Shown: positions 35,853 through 47,946, counted from the stretch's first letter. The stretch is 64,000 nucleotides of DNA from Timema cristinae (GCA_039000515.1 JBCFYV010009882.1:51564816-51628815), one strand, 5' to 3'. A program made the numbers and translations. The notes: a model not told the origin generated them from the sequence alone.

Positions 35853-37169
35853 AAAAATAACAAAATAGAAAATGCTATCGATGTTGACAGCAAAAAAAAA
35901 TCTACTTTATAAAAGGCTCTTTTTATAAACCTGGACTATAGTAGGATTTTTGGAACACTAAATTTGTAAAGGCAAAGAAAAAAAGTTTGAAGTACTCAAA
36001 GTAAATCAACACACAAACTAAAGTCTATCTTAAAGTGGATACATTAGATTTACAAATACATAGATATTTTCGCATATGTAGGAGCAACATAACAATTAAC
36101 ATAAAACAATTCAGGCAACAAAATTTGGTGACCATGATTCTCTTTGGATAATAATGATGCTTCTTATTTAATATGTTTCTGTAAAAGAGTCTATTATTTA
36201 ATTTATGCTCGTTGGTGAAATGTGATGCTCTTTTTTCAAACATGTTTCTATGATCGTGCCTAGGTAAAGTTTGCATTGTCAATGGAGTGCGACGGCCGCC
36301 CTGCGATTGCGCTCGTTTGTGCACTCAGATTGTAGACTAGGTAATATTTTATTTCTTAGATTTTTTATTTCTTAATTACCATGACTGGCTTGTGATTGCC
36401 ATGGTTAGCTTAGGATTGTATACGAAAGAACTTTCAAAATTATGACAGTTGGGTGTTCACCAATAAAGCAAGAATGCTATAGTGAAATACGTCAAAGCTC
36501 GATCTAGTACATTACGAAGTCAAAGTGACCAGAATATTATGAAATATATCAATCTCCAAATTTGTTTGACACATATTTGAATCAAGTTTCTGTTAAGTCT
36601 TATTTCTATATTATTATTGTATCGATTTTTTTTATTATAGTGATCATAAATTTAGTTTCAAACCTATCCAAACTACATAGTAAGAACCTTTTTTCTTTAC
36701 TTTAGTAGATAATTTTCATACCGAACACTTAATAACTATAGCTGTGATTAAAACAATATTTGGGTATAGTTAAGAGGGTTTTTTTTTCATATACTTTGTA
36801 TTGTCAACAATTTTACTCACTTTACTAAACTCTTTCCATGTGATATAAATATTTATTTTTTAAGAAAATCTGCAATTATTAATTGTATGACAATATTGTT
36901 CTATTATAGTAAAATAATCTTATACTAAAAAGTTTTCAGTGTAAATATTTTTAAATATTTATTTCTATTCCCCTTTACTAAAATTAAAAGATATTTAATT
37001 TCCCATACAGACACGATAAGGCGTTGGACAAGTGTAATTGGACAAAACATTATGAGCTTTTTGTTGTGTAATCCTAAAGCGTGTTTAGGGAGATAAGCTT
37101 CATTTTAAGACTATTTTATTATAAACCGATTTAAAACCGATTTGTTAACGTTCATTGCACATTAATACA
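35853..37169. other. AT-rich spacer with second copy of a dispersed repeat pair
   Basis: 36159-36250 matches 32501-32612 in order, ending in 'AATGTGATGCTCTTTTTTC' and 'CATGTTTCT'. The 99-codon minus-strand frame at 36025-36324 overlaps it and has no known motif. Confidence 0.45.
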
Positions 37170-37427
37170 AAATAATAATACTGATACTTAGTGTCGCGTC
37201 TCCTAACCGTTCGGGTTATACGCTTAAGTACTAATTACGCTAATGGGCTAGAATTTGAGAAGATTGGATATAAAGAACGTGAACCCGCATTTGCGTGGAG
37301 GGAGAGTGGAATACCATTTAGAGTTCCCAGTTAAACCAAGCGAGATTCGAACCTTGGTCTACCTATAATCGGCATTCTAGCCCAACACTAAACTAGTGAG
37401 TTAGCTAACTACGCCACCGAGGCGAGT
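37170..37427 (-). mobile_element. SINE-B1, old copy
   Basis: Tail 'GTGTCGCGTCTCCTAACCG', body 'CATTTGCGTGGAGGGAGAG', B box 'GCGAGATTCGAACCTTGG', and head 'AACTACGCCACCGAGGCG'. Part of the body's AAACCACC segment is deleted. Confidence 0.9.
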
Positions 37428-37624
37428 AAGGGGTTATTGCCGATGCCAAATATATACTTAGGAAATTATTTTCATTGTATTTTCCATGCTTTTAACTATT
37501 TTTTAGTTTATAAAGTAGCATATCACTTGCATATTTTGTTTGGATTAATTTGACAACAAAATAAAAATTAATGCAACCTTTACAACATGAGTATTTAATT
37601 TTAATTACTTATATATTTTGTGTG

Positions 37625-37856
37625 CCGTTATGGTTATCCGCGTATTTACTCCAATGGATAAGAAATGAGGAAGGTAAAATGTTTGGAAAATGTGCCCGTA
37701 TTTGCGTTGAAGGAAAACTATAAGCATATTAGGGAAAAAACACTCTCAGTACACCCGATCGGGATTTGAACACACATCCCAGTTATTTGCAGTCCAGTCT
37801 AACGGAGAAGTAAATCCTAAAGAATTGTGACCGCAGAATCTGGTCACAAAATATTT
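37625..37856 (-). mobile_element. SINE-B2, old copy
   Basis: 'ATGAGGAAGGTAAAATG', 'CGTATTTGCGTTGAAGG', 'GTACACCCGATCGGGATTTG' and 'CAGTCCAGTCTAACGGAG' follow SINE-B2 minus-strand order. The distal tail has decayed. Confidence 0.8.
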
Positions 37857-38199
37857 AATAATTCATTTACAAGTGCAGTTCTAAGACCTCGTCATTTTTT
37901 AAACTGTAGAAGCACTGGCATTGTATATTTGGGTCCAACACTCAATTGTTTGAAAAGTTTTGTTCAATGAAAGGAGGTTGAGGTGGGGTAAGGGATTACC
38001 GCTACCTGAACTGAACAATTGTACTCGGAGAGACAGCAGCTCTTAGCTCTCAACTTGTCTTTCGCACGAGGAACGTTTTGAAAGTGAGTTGTTTTAAAGA
38101 ATTCTCACTTGGAAGCGCTATTAACACTGGATATTTTAAGTTCTACCTGACTCGAGGGCAACAGCAAATCTTCTGTAATGTTGTGTATCTGTTGTCTGT

Positions 38200-38392
38200 G
38201 CCCTGGGCATGGGGCGATTCCTGGATAGCTCAGGGGTTAGAGCATTGGTGTACTAAGCCAAAGGTCCCAGGTTCGATTCCTATGTCCAGGTGTCAGTTTC
38301 AATTTTCAGAATATGAAATCTAGATGAAGTAAATCCTCACTAAAAACATACATAATAGATTTGGCTATTTGATTCTTAATTTACGGGTGCTG
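38200..38392 (+). repeat. Repeat C copy 5, right part only, best tRNA-like fold
   Basis: Starts at 'GCCCTGGGCATGGGGCGATT', then a tRNA-like module at 38220-38290: acceptor CCTGGA/TCCAGG pairs fully, the D-stem is GCTC/GAGC, the anticodon stem is TTGGT/GCCAA with loop GTACTAA, and the B box is GGTTCGATTCC. It continues into 'CAGAATATGAAATCTAGATG' to 'GGCTATTTGATTCTTAATTT', which in the 29-kb copy lies on the other side of the tRNA module. T-stem mispairing and the repeat context argue against a working tRNA gene. Confidence 0.8.
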
Positions 38393-38639
38393 AATTCAGT
38401 GGAAAAATCAGATTCTCTCTATTACGTCACATTTCCCAGATACACAGCACTAATACAAAGACAATAATACGACATTATCAAATATTTACCATTTTAAATA
38501 CAAACAAAACATAGCCCTCAGAACTCACCGATGTTTTCTAGATAGCGTAAAAAACTATTTTAAATCAACGAAAAGCACTAAAATAATCCACATTAAGCCA
38601 TGTTATTAATATTTACAAAGTTTAATGTCATCTTTCTTT
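38393..38639. other. Short spacer
   Basis: Nothing recognised. Confidence 0.4.
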
Positions 38640-40293
38640 GACAAAATGGTATGACGATTTTATTTTGTAAGATGTTTCATCAGTCTCCCTAAAAAGAAAC
38701 TAACAGTAATCGCCCATCATCGAAGGGTTCCAGTGTCCTTGGTAACGATGTTCCATGGTCAGGATATCTTGATGAAAGCGTTCACCCTGTTTGTCACTAT
38801 CAGCACCACAATTTTTTGGGACAAAGTCAAGATACGAATGTAAAAACTGAATTTTTAGGGACATTCTACACCCCAAGTTCTTGTAGTAATCCAAAAGACC
38901 ACTCACTATGGAAACTTATTTATCGTCTCTTCTGTTGCCCAAAAAGCCGCAAACAATGGCTTTGAGGGAGGACCAAGCAGCTAACTCGATAGTTGTAAGC
39001 TTAGCATCAAATGTTGTATCTTTCAACAATGCCCTAAATTGTGGCCCAATAAATATACCTTCATTTAGCTTTGTTACACTCAACTTGGGAAACTTTTTTT
39101 TAATGGTCAAAGGCCTAACCTTCTTTATCGAGAGCTTTTACAAAGTTCTTCATCAAGCCTAGCTTTATATGAAGCGGAGGCAAAATGACTTCACTAGGCT
39201 CAACCAATGGAGTTCAATTTCACATTTTCCTTTACATCAATGTATAATTTCCTCACAGGCCATTCCTTGACGTTGTAGTGGTTCTTGGCTGTCCCACAAG
39301 CACAAAAAACAGTATTTTGTGAATCCACCCCGTAAACCTGTAAGCAGTGCGACAACTTTTAAATCATAGCACATCTGTCACTCATAATCTTTATATTTGA
39401 TTCTATCAGGAAAGCCATACTTTCATAAGTTTCCCTCATGTCCACCGCATTCACCAAAGGTACTGATGGAAGTTGGTTGCCATTATGCAATAGCACTGCT
39501 TTTAAGCTTGCTTTAGATGAATCAATAAATATTCTCCATTCATGTGGATTATGTTGAACACCCAACTCCATCATTAGACCATTCACCTCTGTGTGCACAC
39601 ACACACACATTGAATTCTTAATTTCAAAATATCCAGAAGCTATTTCTTGTTCTAAAACTTGAAATATTTGTACCTTGCTCTAGAAGGTTTCATTGTTGCA
39701 GTCTAGAACCCAAAAGTTCAGCTTGGGTTTTAGAAAGTTTAAAATCACGGACAAAATCGTTCAGTTCCTTCTGTTCTATGAGGTGAGGCAATCTGTCATG
39801 AGTTTCAGGGATGTACTCTTCAAAGGTTGTACATTTTCTATTTCACTTTCCTCTGATGGTTCTGATCCAGTGGTTTGAAAGTTGAAACACGAACAGGTTA
39901 GCCTTCCCTATGAGGCACAGGCATATTAACTGAAGAAACATTAGGATATTTAATTCTATGTCTAGTTTTACTGGAATGTCATGCAATATTTGTCAGGCAC
40001 AAATAACAGTCCATATGATTTTTTAGCTCGCACCAAACCATTGGAACAGCAAACGGCTTGGCTCGGCGGTTTCCTTTAATCCATTCTATAAGGGTAGTTG
40101 TGCAGGCTATACAAGCGATATGAGGTGCAAAGGGTTTATTCTGATCTCCACGAGCACAATCAAAATACAGTTTATAAGCCTTCTTAACTAAGTCATTGAT
40201 TGGCTTTCTTTGGGGTTTTGGAGTGAACTTACCACATACATAGCAAAAGTTATGGGGGTGGTTTACACAACCATGAAGTTTAGTAGTGACCAT
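38640..40293 (-). pseudogene. Decayed copy of a multicopy arthropod gene family, function unknown
   Basis: The minus strand shows, in order, an N-terminal Cys-rich part (40293-39979, open; 'NFCYVCGKF', 'CIACTTTLIEWIKG', 'DCYLCLTNI'), a low-similarity linker ('ELNDFVRDFKLSKTQAELLG'), 'EWRIFIDSSKASLKAVLLHN' (about 39530-39470), 'PPLHIKLGLMKNFVKAL' (about 39185-39130), 'IFIGPQFRALLKD' and 'FLGNRRDDK' (39110-38916), then 'MSLKIQFLHSYLDF', 'GERFHQDI' and 'RYQGHWNPSMMGDYC' (38906-38700) with a decayed end near 38640. This order matches a family, recalled from many arthropod genomes, that occurs in tens to hundreds of intronless copies. It may be mobile, but its role is unknown. Frameshifts, stops and a CA-repeat near 39600 break it. 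Cys pairs suggest zinc binding in the N-terminal part (inference). Confidence 0.8.
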
Positions 40294-40959
40294 TACGTTA
40301 AGAACACTGTACTAACTATGGCCTAAAAATATCAGAACGTCTCACTAGTTCATACAGAAAAAGCAAAATGACACAATAATACAAACTAAGGTATCAATAA
40401 AGAGAAATTTACAAAGTGACACTAAAACCATCCAAATTTCAACATGCACTAAACAGCAGTACTAACGTGGCTAGCCAATTCACCTCTAACGGCCATGACA
40501 GTACCATTCCCTCTCAACTAAATTGCCCTGCCATCTAGTGACTATTTTTAGAACTTCTTCCATCATATGTTGTATCCAAATACAGGGTGAAACCAGCATA
40601 GTCAGTGATAATTCATGAAAAATAAGAGAACACAAACACCACAAGAATCTAAAAAAAAAAAAAAAGTAAAAATCTCAAATATCTTGAAAACCTAACGTGA
40701 CAGAGCACTTCCGAAGGCATAGTCGGATTTTATAACAAAAAATACATATTAATTGATGTATCACACGCCAGATGCAAAATGGCTGCTAACCAGTGTTATC
40801 TAGCTGTGGTAATACAATATAGTCAAATAACACATATTAAATATTATTCCTTATTTTCAATTGGTTTAGAATAGCTAATACATTAGTTGTATATTTGCAT
40901 AACATTATCGTACAAAAAACTTAGTTTACTATCCTGGCACCTGCGAGGGCCTTCCACAT
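40294..40959. other. Upstream flank of the multicopy-family pseudogene
   Basis: Contains 'CTGCCATCTAGTGAC' near 40530 and an A-run at about 40651-40665 followed by 'CAAATATCTTGAAAACC'. Probably repeat-derived, unclassified. Confidence 0.35.
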
Positions 40960-41110
40960 CCTTACATTGAGGAGGAGGAAGTTAGAATTTTGAGGAAATA
41001 TGTCCACATAGGAATAAGGGAGAATCAGAAACCATTTATGAAAAATGCCCGCAATAATCCTAGGCGGGATTTGAGCCACGATCTCTCCATCACAAGCAAT
41101 ACATTCAAAT
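40960..41110 (-). mobile_element. SINE-B, strongly decayed copy
   Basis: 'GAGGAGGAAGTTAGAATTTT', 'GAATCAGAAACCATTTATG', 'CTAGGCGGGATTTGAGCC' and 'GATCTCTCCATCAC' keep SINE-B minus-strand order only loosely. Confidence 0.5.
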
Positions 41111-42892
41111 AAAATTGACTCAATATAGCCTACACCAGACTAAATTTTATATATTTAATATTTTGGATTAATAATCTAAATAAAACCAGTGTCGACTCGT
41201 CATTGCGTCCATAAATTCAAGCTAACCGCCTATAATTTTATACAAAATAATATTTTATTTAAATAATAACACTTCATAACTAATTAGTATTATTAAATAG
41301 ATGGTATTGCTTGCAGTACATTGTGGTCTGACATCACCTATGCGCATGCATTCCACTTGTGAACTTGAATTCTATCCGCTGTCTTTTATTGGTGTGTATG
41401 GTCATCTGAACATGCACTTTGGAAAAAAGGACCGGCTGCTGGCCTAGCTAACAAGTTTACAATGTACCCTTAACACGTGGTCTAGTGCAAAACTCCACAG
41501 CGAACTTAGCGAACTTGGCGGTTTGTTTTGGAATTAGAAGTTTAACAAAAGCGTTGCTACCAAGCTATTATAATTTTCAGCGTATAATTATTTCTCAATT
41601 CTTCCAAAATGAATAATGTTCAAACACGAGTAGATGTAGATAGTTGTTATGGGTTTTATAATCATTGTTAACGTGCTTTTTTTCTAATAAAACTAATCAT
41701 GTTCAAAATGTTTTTAGACTTACTCTTAAGTAATTGAGAGGTTTCCAAGATATACAAAAATAAGAATTTTATCTTTATTTAAAATATCTAAAAGCATTTA
41801 AGTTAGTAAATTGCAGTTTTTTATACACAAAAAAGATAAACTGAAGTTGAGGGCACAATGTTATAAGTAAAATGATAGGGTTAATAAAAGTATCTATAAC
41901 CTAGTTTAAATTATTTTGATTCGTGCAGCACTTTTATTTTTGTCACTAGCCGCCACTTGTACGAACAGATATCAAGCACAATGTAGGGCCCAAATTGTAG
42001 CCATTACAATGGCGTATACTTAAATTGATACTGAAAGACAATTTTCTGGAAGTTAACCTATTTGCTAAATAAAATGAAATATTTATATGATAGCTTGTGT
42101 GTTTTTCAGCAGTCACTATTAACAGTTTTTCAAATGTTGGCAACTACTTGATTTTATTTTCAATGTTGGCTGATCTACAATATTTAAAAAGAAAACGCTA
42201 AATCTTTCTTTATGATTTGATCACAATGTTGTACATATTAAATTTATTGGGATCTTAGAGTTAAATAACATAATTATGTAGTGTTTTGGCGGTCATAACC
42301 TAACCGAAATAAAAATACTATTTAAAGTGAAATAGACAACGTGAATTAAACCCTCGAAACACGTGACGGTGCTGTTATAATCCTTATTTCTACTGAACAT
42401 TTTTTATATTGAGCCATCTTTTCCTTTAATCGGTATTTTCTTTAATTGATAGTATACAGACTAGAATATATTTTCAGCCAGTACAGAAGAAAATTGGAAC
42501 TTTGATGGAAATATAAACTCAATTGCTTAGCCATTACTAAATCTGAAGTCTTAGGCTGAGAATGATACTTGAAAATGGGCAAGCGTTTTAGAAGAAAGAA
42601 GAAAAAAAAAAGCACAAAATGCATTGTGGAAATACATCCTTTGTCGGATTGAATAAGCAACATGTATGGTGCCACTGCCTAATATAAAACCTTAATAACA
42701 TTTATAAATAATTATCAAACCATTTTTAAGAGTTCTAAAGAATAGAGAGACGCTCTTATTTCCTTTGCAGCGTCAAGGCGGGGGGGAGGGATAAATGATA
42801 TGTATATTCAAAGTAATGAGAGTATTATTTAAAGATATAGTCTAGATTTGATAAAATCTTAACGGATTTGAGATGTACAATTATTATAGACT
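41111..42892. other. AT-rich spacer, nothing recognised
   Basis: No gene, RNA gene or repeat was recognised. Confidence 0.45.
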
Positions 42893-43092
42893 TTTTTTTA
42901 GCACAAAGTCTTACATACAGCCTGTTCAGGTTATGTGCAAATGTAGTAAATACGTTAGTAGAGTATAACACCATTTTGGAAAAACCACTCTCAATACACC
43001 CGACCGGTATTCGAACTCCAATCTCCCTGTCTTCGGCAATATAGTCTAACACTAAAGTGACGCCATAGATCATGCAGCCACCCAAGCAGGTG
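42893..43092 (-). mobile_element. SINE-B2, old copy
   Basis: 'AGCACAAAGTCTTACATAC', 'CCTGTTCAGGTTATGTGC', 'CACCCGACCGGTATTCGAAC', 'GTCTAACACTAAAGTGACG' and 'GCAGCCACCCAAGCAGG' follow B2 order, with an internal deletion. Confidence 0.85.
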
Positions 43093-45012
43093 ATACGACT
43101 GTTAGCTTTCAGATTTAACAAGGTACATTTCATTAATGAGATTGGAAGCGTACAGGGCATTGGCTACACATCATCTCTGCAGATACTATTGACATTGACA
43201 AGACTGAGTAGAATCGTGTGGGCGAGCCTTTAACGAATTGAAGACTATAAAATCATATTTAAGATCAACAATGCCCCAAGATAAATTTACTAATATGACA
43301 AGTCTTTCAATTCAAAGAGTGGTAGCATCCTCCATTGATATCATTGATACCATGAAAAGCTTTGCAGGCAATCAGGCTAGGAAAACATGGTTTTGAGATA
43401 TGTAGAACAGTAATAATTTGTGAAAAATATTTAAATAACGAACGATTGTATCGATTTATTTAGCTTATTTTACTTCTGTATTGTGCTAAGGTTGGGGAAG
43501 AGAAGGGTGGAGAAGCGTGGGCGTCGGTCATTCCATAATTAGCACCGAGTCATAAAACCTAGCTATACAACTTATATTTTCAAGTACCTATTTTATAATC
43601 AAAGTAGAATATTTATATTTCTACATTTTGGTGGCCATCACAATTCATTACATATTCAACAATTTCAGGCACTTAAAAAGTAAAACTACAGCACAGTTAA
43701 TACATTTTTACTTATTACTAGTATTGAAAGAACATATTAGAAATTATATTAGTCTGGTGGCCATATTTATAGTATATTAAATTATTTCTTGTATGAAATA
43801 CTTAGAAATACTCATTTACCATGATAAATCTCTCTAAATCTAATACAAATTGGATCATGGATAAGGCTGTTATACTTTTTATAGACCGTGTGATCAGCCT
43901 TAATGGAGCATTGGATCTAGAGCTCATTTGTGTATTTGTCCAATATAACTTTAATTTAATGTTTAAATATATGACTAAATTTATCTAGTTAAGTGGCTAT
44001 AAACTATGTGAGCACTTAGGCGTTTAACATTCAAACAAAACAGAAAACTTTTTTTTTCAATTGTCAAAACGATAAGTTGAAACTAACTTTGGTAGCTTTG
44101 TAAATAATGTGCTGTGTTTGCACAAGTGGTCACGCGCTATAAAGTATCAAGCTCTGAATGTGTGGAATTGCCTGTGGACGATATGGTCAAGGTCAGAATC
44201 TTGGCCGGATATGCTAGAGGTGGCTTTCTAATGGTGATTTATCACTTTAGTTCCTATCCATCCCACTCAATGGTGAGGTCATAGCACTTCCTCTACAATG
44301 CTATTATCATCCCTACCCCTTAGATTAAGGTATTAATAACCATGGTATTAAACATAAGAATGGAAAAGAGAAATTTTTTCTCTCTTTAGAAAAATCATAT
44401 CTAACAATGAAACATCTATCGAATTTAAAATGGGCTTAGATTGTATTTTTCCATTCTTGTAGAAGAATGAAAATATTTTAATCCGTCTTAATTTCGCTAT
44501 AAGGAAGAATAAGAACATACATTTGAATATAGTCTTTGGATTGAAACATTTTGATAACTTTTCTTCTATTTATGTTTTCACGTAGTCATTTTTATTATTT
44601 CATTTTAGAAAAAAAAATACTTAGAAAAATGTTAGAAATGAACCGCTGTTTTTGAAATAATCCCTTTAGAACTCAGTGTTGCTAGACTCAAAATTTTAGC
44701 TTGCAAGTTTCCCCGCATTGACTTTCACAACATCATTGTTTTGGGCTGAAGAGTTTTCTTAGGGGACGGCCAGATTGGGCGAGCGACTAAAATATAAACT
44801 TGAACACATTGGTTGCAATGAGAGAGGTAGTAGCCAGACTTAAGCGCGCTCGACCCGGTACAGTCTAGTTTACAGGCGCTAGGAAATATTATTGTATGTT
44901 GGTTCATTGAGTGCTAGGAAAACTTTCATTTTAACATTTTTATTACTATCGATAGGTTTAGCACACTTGCTACTAATGGCCTAATTTGATTGGTAAGATC
45001 ATAAACCGTACC

Positions 45013-45044
<32 letters not shown>

Positions 45045-45089
45045 TGATATGTTAAAATACTTCAATATTATAATCAAAATAGGTCTTTA
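43093..45089. other. AT-rich spacer with (AT)n
   Basis: 45014-45041 is a pure AT dinucleotide run. No gene or repeat was recognised elsewhere in the stretch. Confidence 0.45.
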
Positions 45090-45205
45090 CAAATAAGAAT
45101 CACCATTAGCGTGGAGAGAGAATGAGAAAACCACAACAATAACTCGTCCAAAACCACCTTCAGTTCACTGAGCCAAGATTCGAACCTTTGCCTCCTTGTC
45201 AACAA
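45090..45205 (-). mobile_element. SINE-B, partial old copy
   Basis: 'ATTAGCGTGGAGAGAGAATG', 'CCACCTTCAGTTCACTGAGC' and 'CAAGATTCGAACCTTTGCC' match the SINE-B body and B box on the minus strand. The tail and head are gone. Confidence 0.65.
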
Positions 45206-45227
45206 CTATCGAGAGCTATTTGCTAAT

Positions 45228-45292
45228 CACGCGCTCGCTCGCACGCTCACCAGTTTGGCCACCCAGTCGCTCGTGCGCTCGCTCACGCACTT
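45228..45292. repeat. CGCTCGC-rich short tandem repeat
   Basis: Imperfect repeats of CGCTCGCTCGCACGCTC and 'GTCGCTCGTGCGCTCGCTCA', locally CpG-rich in an AT-rich setting. Confidence 0.8.
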
Positions 45293-45704
45293 GCCCGTCT
45301 GGCCAAACCCTTAGATTAACTTTTGGTGAAAGAAATCTTGAAAAATAGTTTATCTATCATCAGCTGTTGAGATATGCCCTCATTTGCCGCTGTCATCTTT
45401 CCTCAACCACTATGCAGGGCTTCAGATCTACCACTGGGGTTGAGTGAGTCAGTAGTTAGCTTTACTTATCCCATTCAATAGCTACAGTAACTTCTTCAAG
45501 AAATAATTAGAAAGAAATACCACTTCAAATCTATATTGGGTGAAAGTGAACACATGGTTAGAAAAATGACTTGATGAGAATGGCTGCAAGAACAGCTTCA
45601 GGACCATGGCTGAAGAGCGTATTAAAAGAACCACTTCAAATATAATATATTATAGTGAGTGGAAGTGGGTAGCTTACTTTGCTGGACAAATAACTTCAAG
45701 ACAA

Positions 45705-45705
<1 letters not shown>

Positions 45706-45738
<33 letters not shown>

Positions 45739-45869
45739 ATTAGCACCGCGTCTTACTACCCGTTCGGGTTATACGCACTTACGCTAATGAGTAATGTAGG
45801 GCGATTGTGAGATAAAATGGAGGACCTACAGTTTAACGTGAAATCCGAACCACGGTGGAGGCCTGGCAT
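45706..45869 (-). mobile_element. SINE-A, 5'-truncated copy with TSD
   Basis: (AAT)n and common tail on the low-coordinate side, ending abruptly at 'GGTGGAGGCCTGGCA'. It is flanked by TTCAAGACAAT (45695-45705) and TTCAAGGCAAT (45870-45880), one mismatch, so the truncation happened at insertion. Confidence 0.94.
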
Positions 45870-45879
45870 TTCAAGGCAA

Positions 45880-46600
45880 TAGCTAGATGTATGACACAAT
45901 GACAGTAGCTGACAAAATCACTCAAACAAATTAGCTAAGAGATCACTTCAATATATTAGCTGACTTAATATTTTCAGTACAGTTACTTGCGGTACCATTT
46001 AAATTTAACACCTAGCCAAACAATATAAATTGAATAGCTAGCTAAACCATTTAGATTCAATATCTAATGGAAATATTTAAAAATTCAATAGCTAATGAAA
46101 CTATAATTTTAAATTCATTAGCTAACGAAATAACTTCAAGAAAATAGATAGCAAACCAACTTAATTCAAGACATCTAGACCGTAGCCATGATAACTAGTA
46201 ACTTTACGATGGTAACTAGTGGGACCACATTAAAACCATTAAAAGTAGCTAATTTAAGGAGGTAAGCCCTATGAACTGCATCAAGACAGTTACTAGTGAA
46301 ACTTCTTCAAAAACAGTTACTAGTGAAACTTCTTCAAAAACCGTTACTAGCGAAACTTCTTCAAAAACAGTTACTAGTGAAACTTCTTCAAAAACAGTTA
46401 CTAGTGAAACTTCTTCAAAAACAGTTACTAGTGAAACTTCTTCAAGGCAGTTACTAGTGAAACTTCTTCAAGAAAGTAACTAACTAGTGGAACTATTTGA
46501 AGAGAATAACTAGCGGAACTATTTCAAGACAGTTACCAACGCAACTTCTTCGAGACAGTAACTAGAGGAACTTTTAGTGTACAACATTTTAGTTAATCTA
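45880..46600. repeat. Tandem array, 27-bp unit, degenerate flanks
   Basis: The core 46286-46477 has about seven copies of ACAGTTACTAGTGAAACTTC+TTCAAAA, with starts at 46286, 46313, 46340, 46367, 46394 and 46421 at exact 27-bp spacing and a shortened last unit. Both sides hold decayed units ('AATAGCTAATGAAAC', 'AAGAGAATAACTAGCGGAAC', 'GAGACAGTAACTAGAGG'). The frame TVTSETSSK repeats open because 27 is a multiple of three. Confidence 0.92.
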
Positions 46601-47640
46601 TGTATATCAGTCGTAACAGTCTTTCACAGGTAACCGAGAAGCAGCACAGCATACCAGAGATAATTAAAAAAAAAAAAACAAGTATATTTTTTATGTTATG
46701 CATTGCTGATGAATTGAGAACTTCTCTGAAAACATGTAAAAAAAGTGAATAATTATTAAATTTGGTAAGTATGTATATGTCTAAATAATTAAACACGAAA
46801 ATACCCGAAGAATAAGAAAAAAGAGAAATTAAATTCTTTACAGCAGGTCTCCTATAAACCTGACAAGCTTGAAAGAAGATGACCTTGCTTTACTGAAGGA
46901 TGCTAGAAACTTTTTTTCTGTAGCTATCTGCTGTCAAGATATTTGTTTATAACAAGATAACCACACAAAGGCACTAGGTCACATGTAATGTCTAATTTTC
47001 ATAGGAAAGCCCTTATCATACACTTGGAAATTTAGGCCTACTAAATATACTAATCTCATATCCATGCGTCAGGTCATATGACATACAGATTTCACTTTTA
47101 TACTAGATATTACCATAAGTTATAAAATAAGACTAATAAAATAGTTAAATGTTATCAATTTTGGCAGAAAAAATGTTTTTGTATTTTGAAAGGTCCTTTC
47201 TACGAAAATTGGACCGTAGTGTGTAAATCCCGTCAACTTAAATTTTCTTCTAAGCACTAGGCGGGACCGTTTTGGGACTTTAATGACACCACATACTAAA
47301 TAGTAAGTTAATGCGTTATTTGCAACGTCTAACTGTAAATATAATTTCCGCCAAGATGTCACCACACTCCTTTGAAGATTCTCGCCATCAATGACAGACT
47401 TCATACAAATCATAAAAACATATAATTATTTAGTCAACTATTGTGTTAAAAGTTTCTTATTTTTAACAAGATCCCAATCCCTAGTCACAGGACGAATGCA
47501 ATATTTGGGTAACAACACGAGGCTCTACACCAAAGCCAAACCAAGATGAAATTGTAGTTTGTGTTGGTAGGCCAAGACAATCTTTGTATTTTGTATAATG
47601 AATTTAGAAGTTATTTGGAATTTTTATTATAGTAACCAAG
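46601..47640. other. Spacer with an unassigned open frame
   Basis: On the minus strand 47413-47120 is open for 97 codons ('WRKLYLQLDVANNALTYYL', 'VPKRSRLVLRRKFK', 'HYGPIFVERTFQN') with a balanced, basic composition unlike random AT-rich translation. No family was recognised. It could be a remnant of a mobile-element protein. Confidence 0.3.
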
Positions 47641-47933
47641 GGGTGACCTGGTGGTCTAGGGGTAAGGTGTCAGACTTCTGTGCTGGCGGCCGGGGTTCAA
47701 TCCTCGGTCCCGGCACAGATTTATCTGATTTCCAAACCCTTCCTTCACCTCTGACAAGACATCTTGTGAATGTGGGGAATGCCAGGCCTCCACCGTGGTT
47801 CGGATTCCACGTTAAAATGTAGGTCCTTCATTTCATCTCACAATCACCCTACCATTACACATTAGTGTAAGTGCGTATAACCCGAATGGGTAGTAAGACG
47901 CGGTGCTAATAATAATAATAATAATAATAATAA
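47641..47933 (+). mobile_element. SINE-A, full-length reference copy with TSD
   Basis: Head 'GGGTGACCTGGTGGTCTAGG', A box GGTCTAGGGGTAAGG, B box 'GGGGTTCAATCCTCGG', body 'CAAGACATCTTGTGAATG' and 'GCCAGGCCTCCACCGTGG', common tail and (AAT)n. It is flanked by TATAGTAACCAAG (47628-47640) and TATAGTAACTAAG (47934-47946). The open frame 47598-47822 is the SINE read through. Confidence 0.97.
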
Positions 47934-47946
47934 TATAGTAACTAAG

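Noticed and set aside
38220..38290. Possible functional tRNA gene
   Set aside because: Acceptor, D and anticodon stems pair well, but the T-stem does not, and the sequence is part of repeat C, which has four other copies in the window.
46271..46483. Thr/Ser-rich 70-codon protein
   Set aside because: Explained by the 27-bp tandem unit. No gene context was seen, and flanking units decay without regard to frame.
47598..47822. Open frames reading [18 protein letters not shown]
   Set aside because: The same peptide-like string occurs at 19.2, 47.6 and 52.4 kb because it is the SINE-A sequence.
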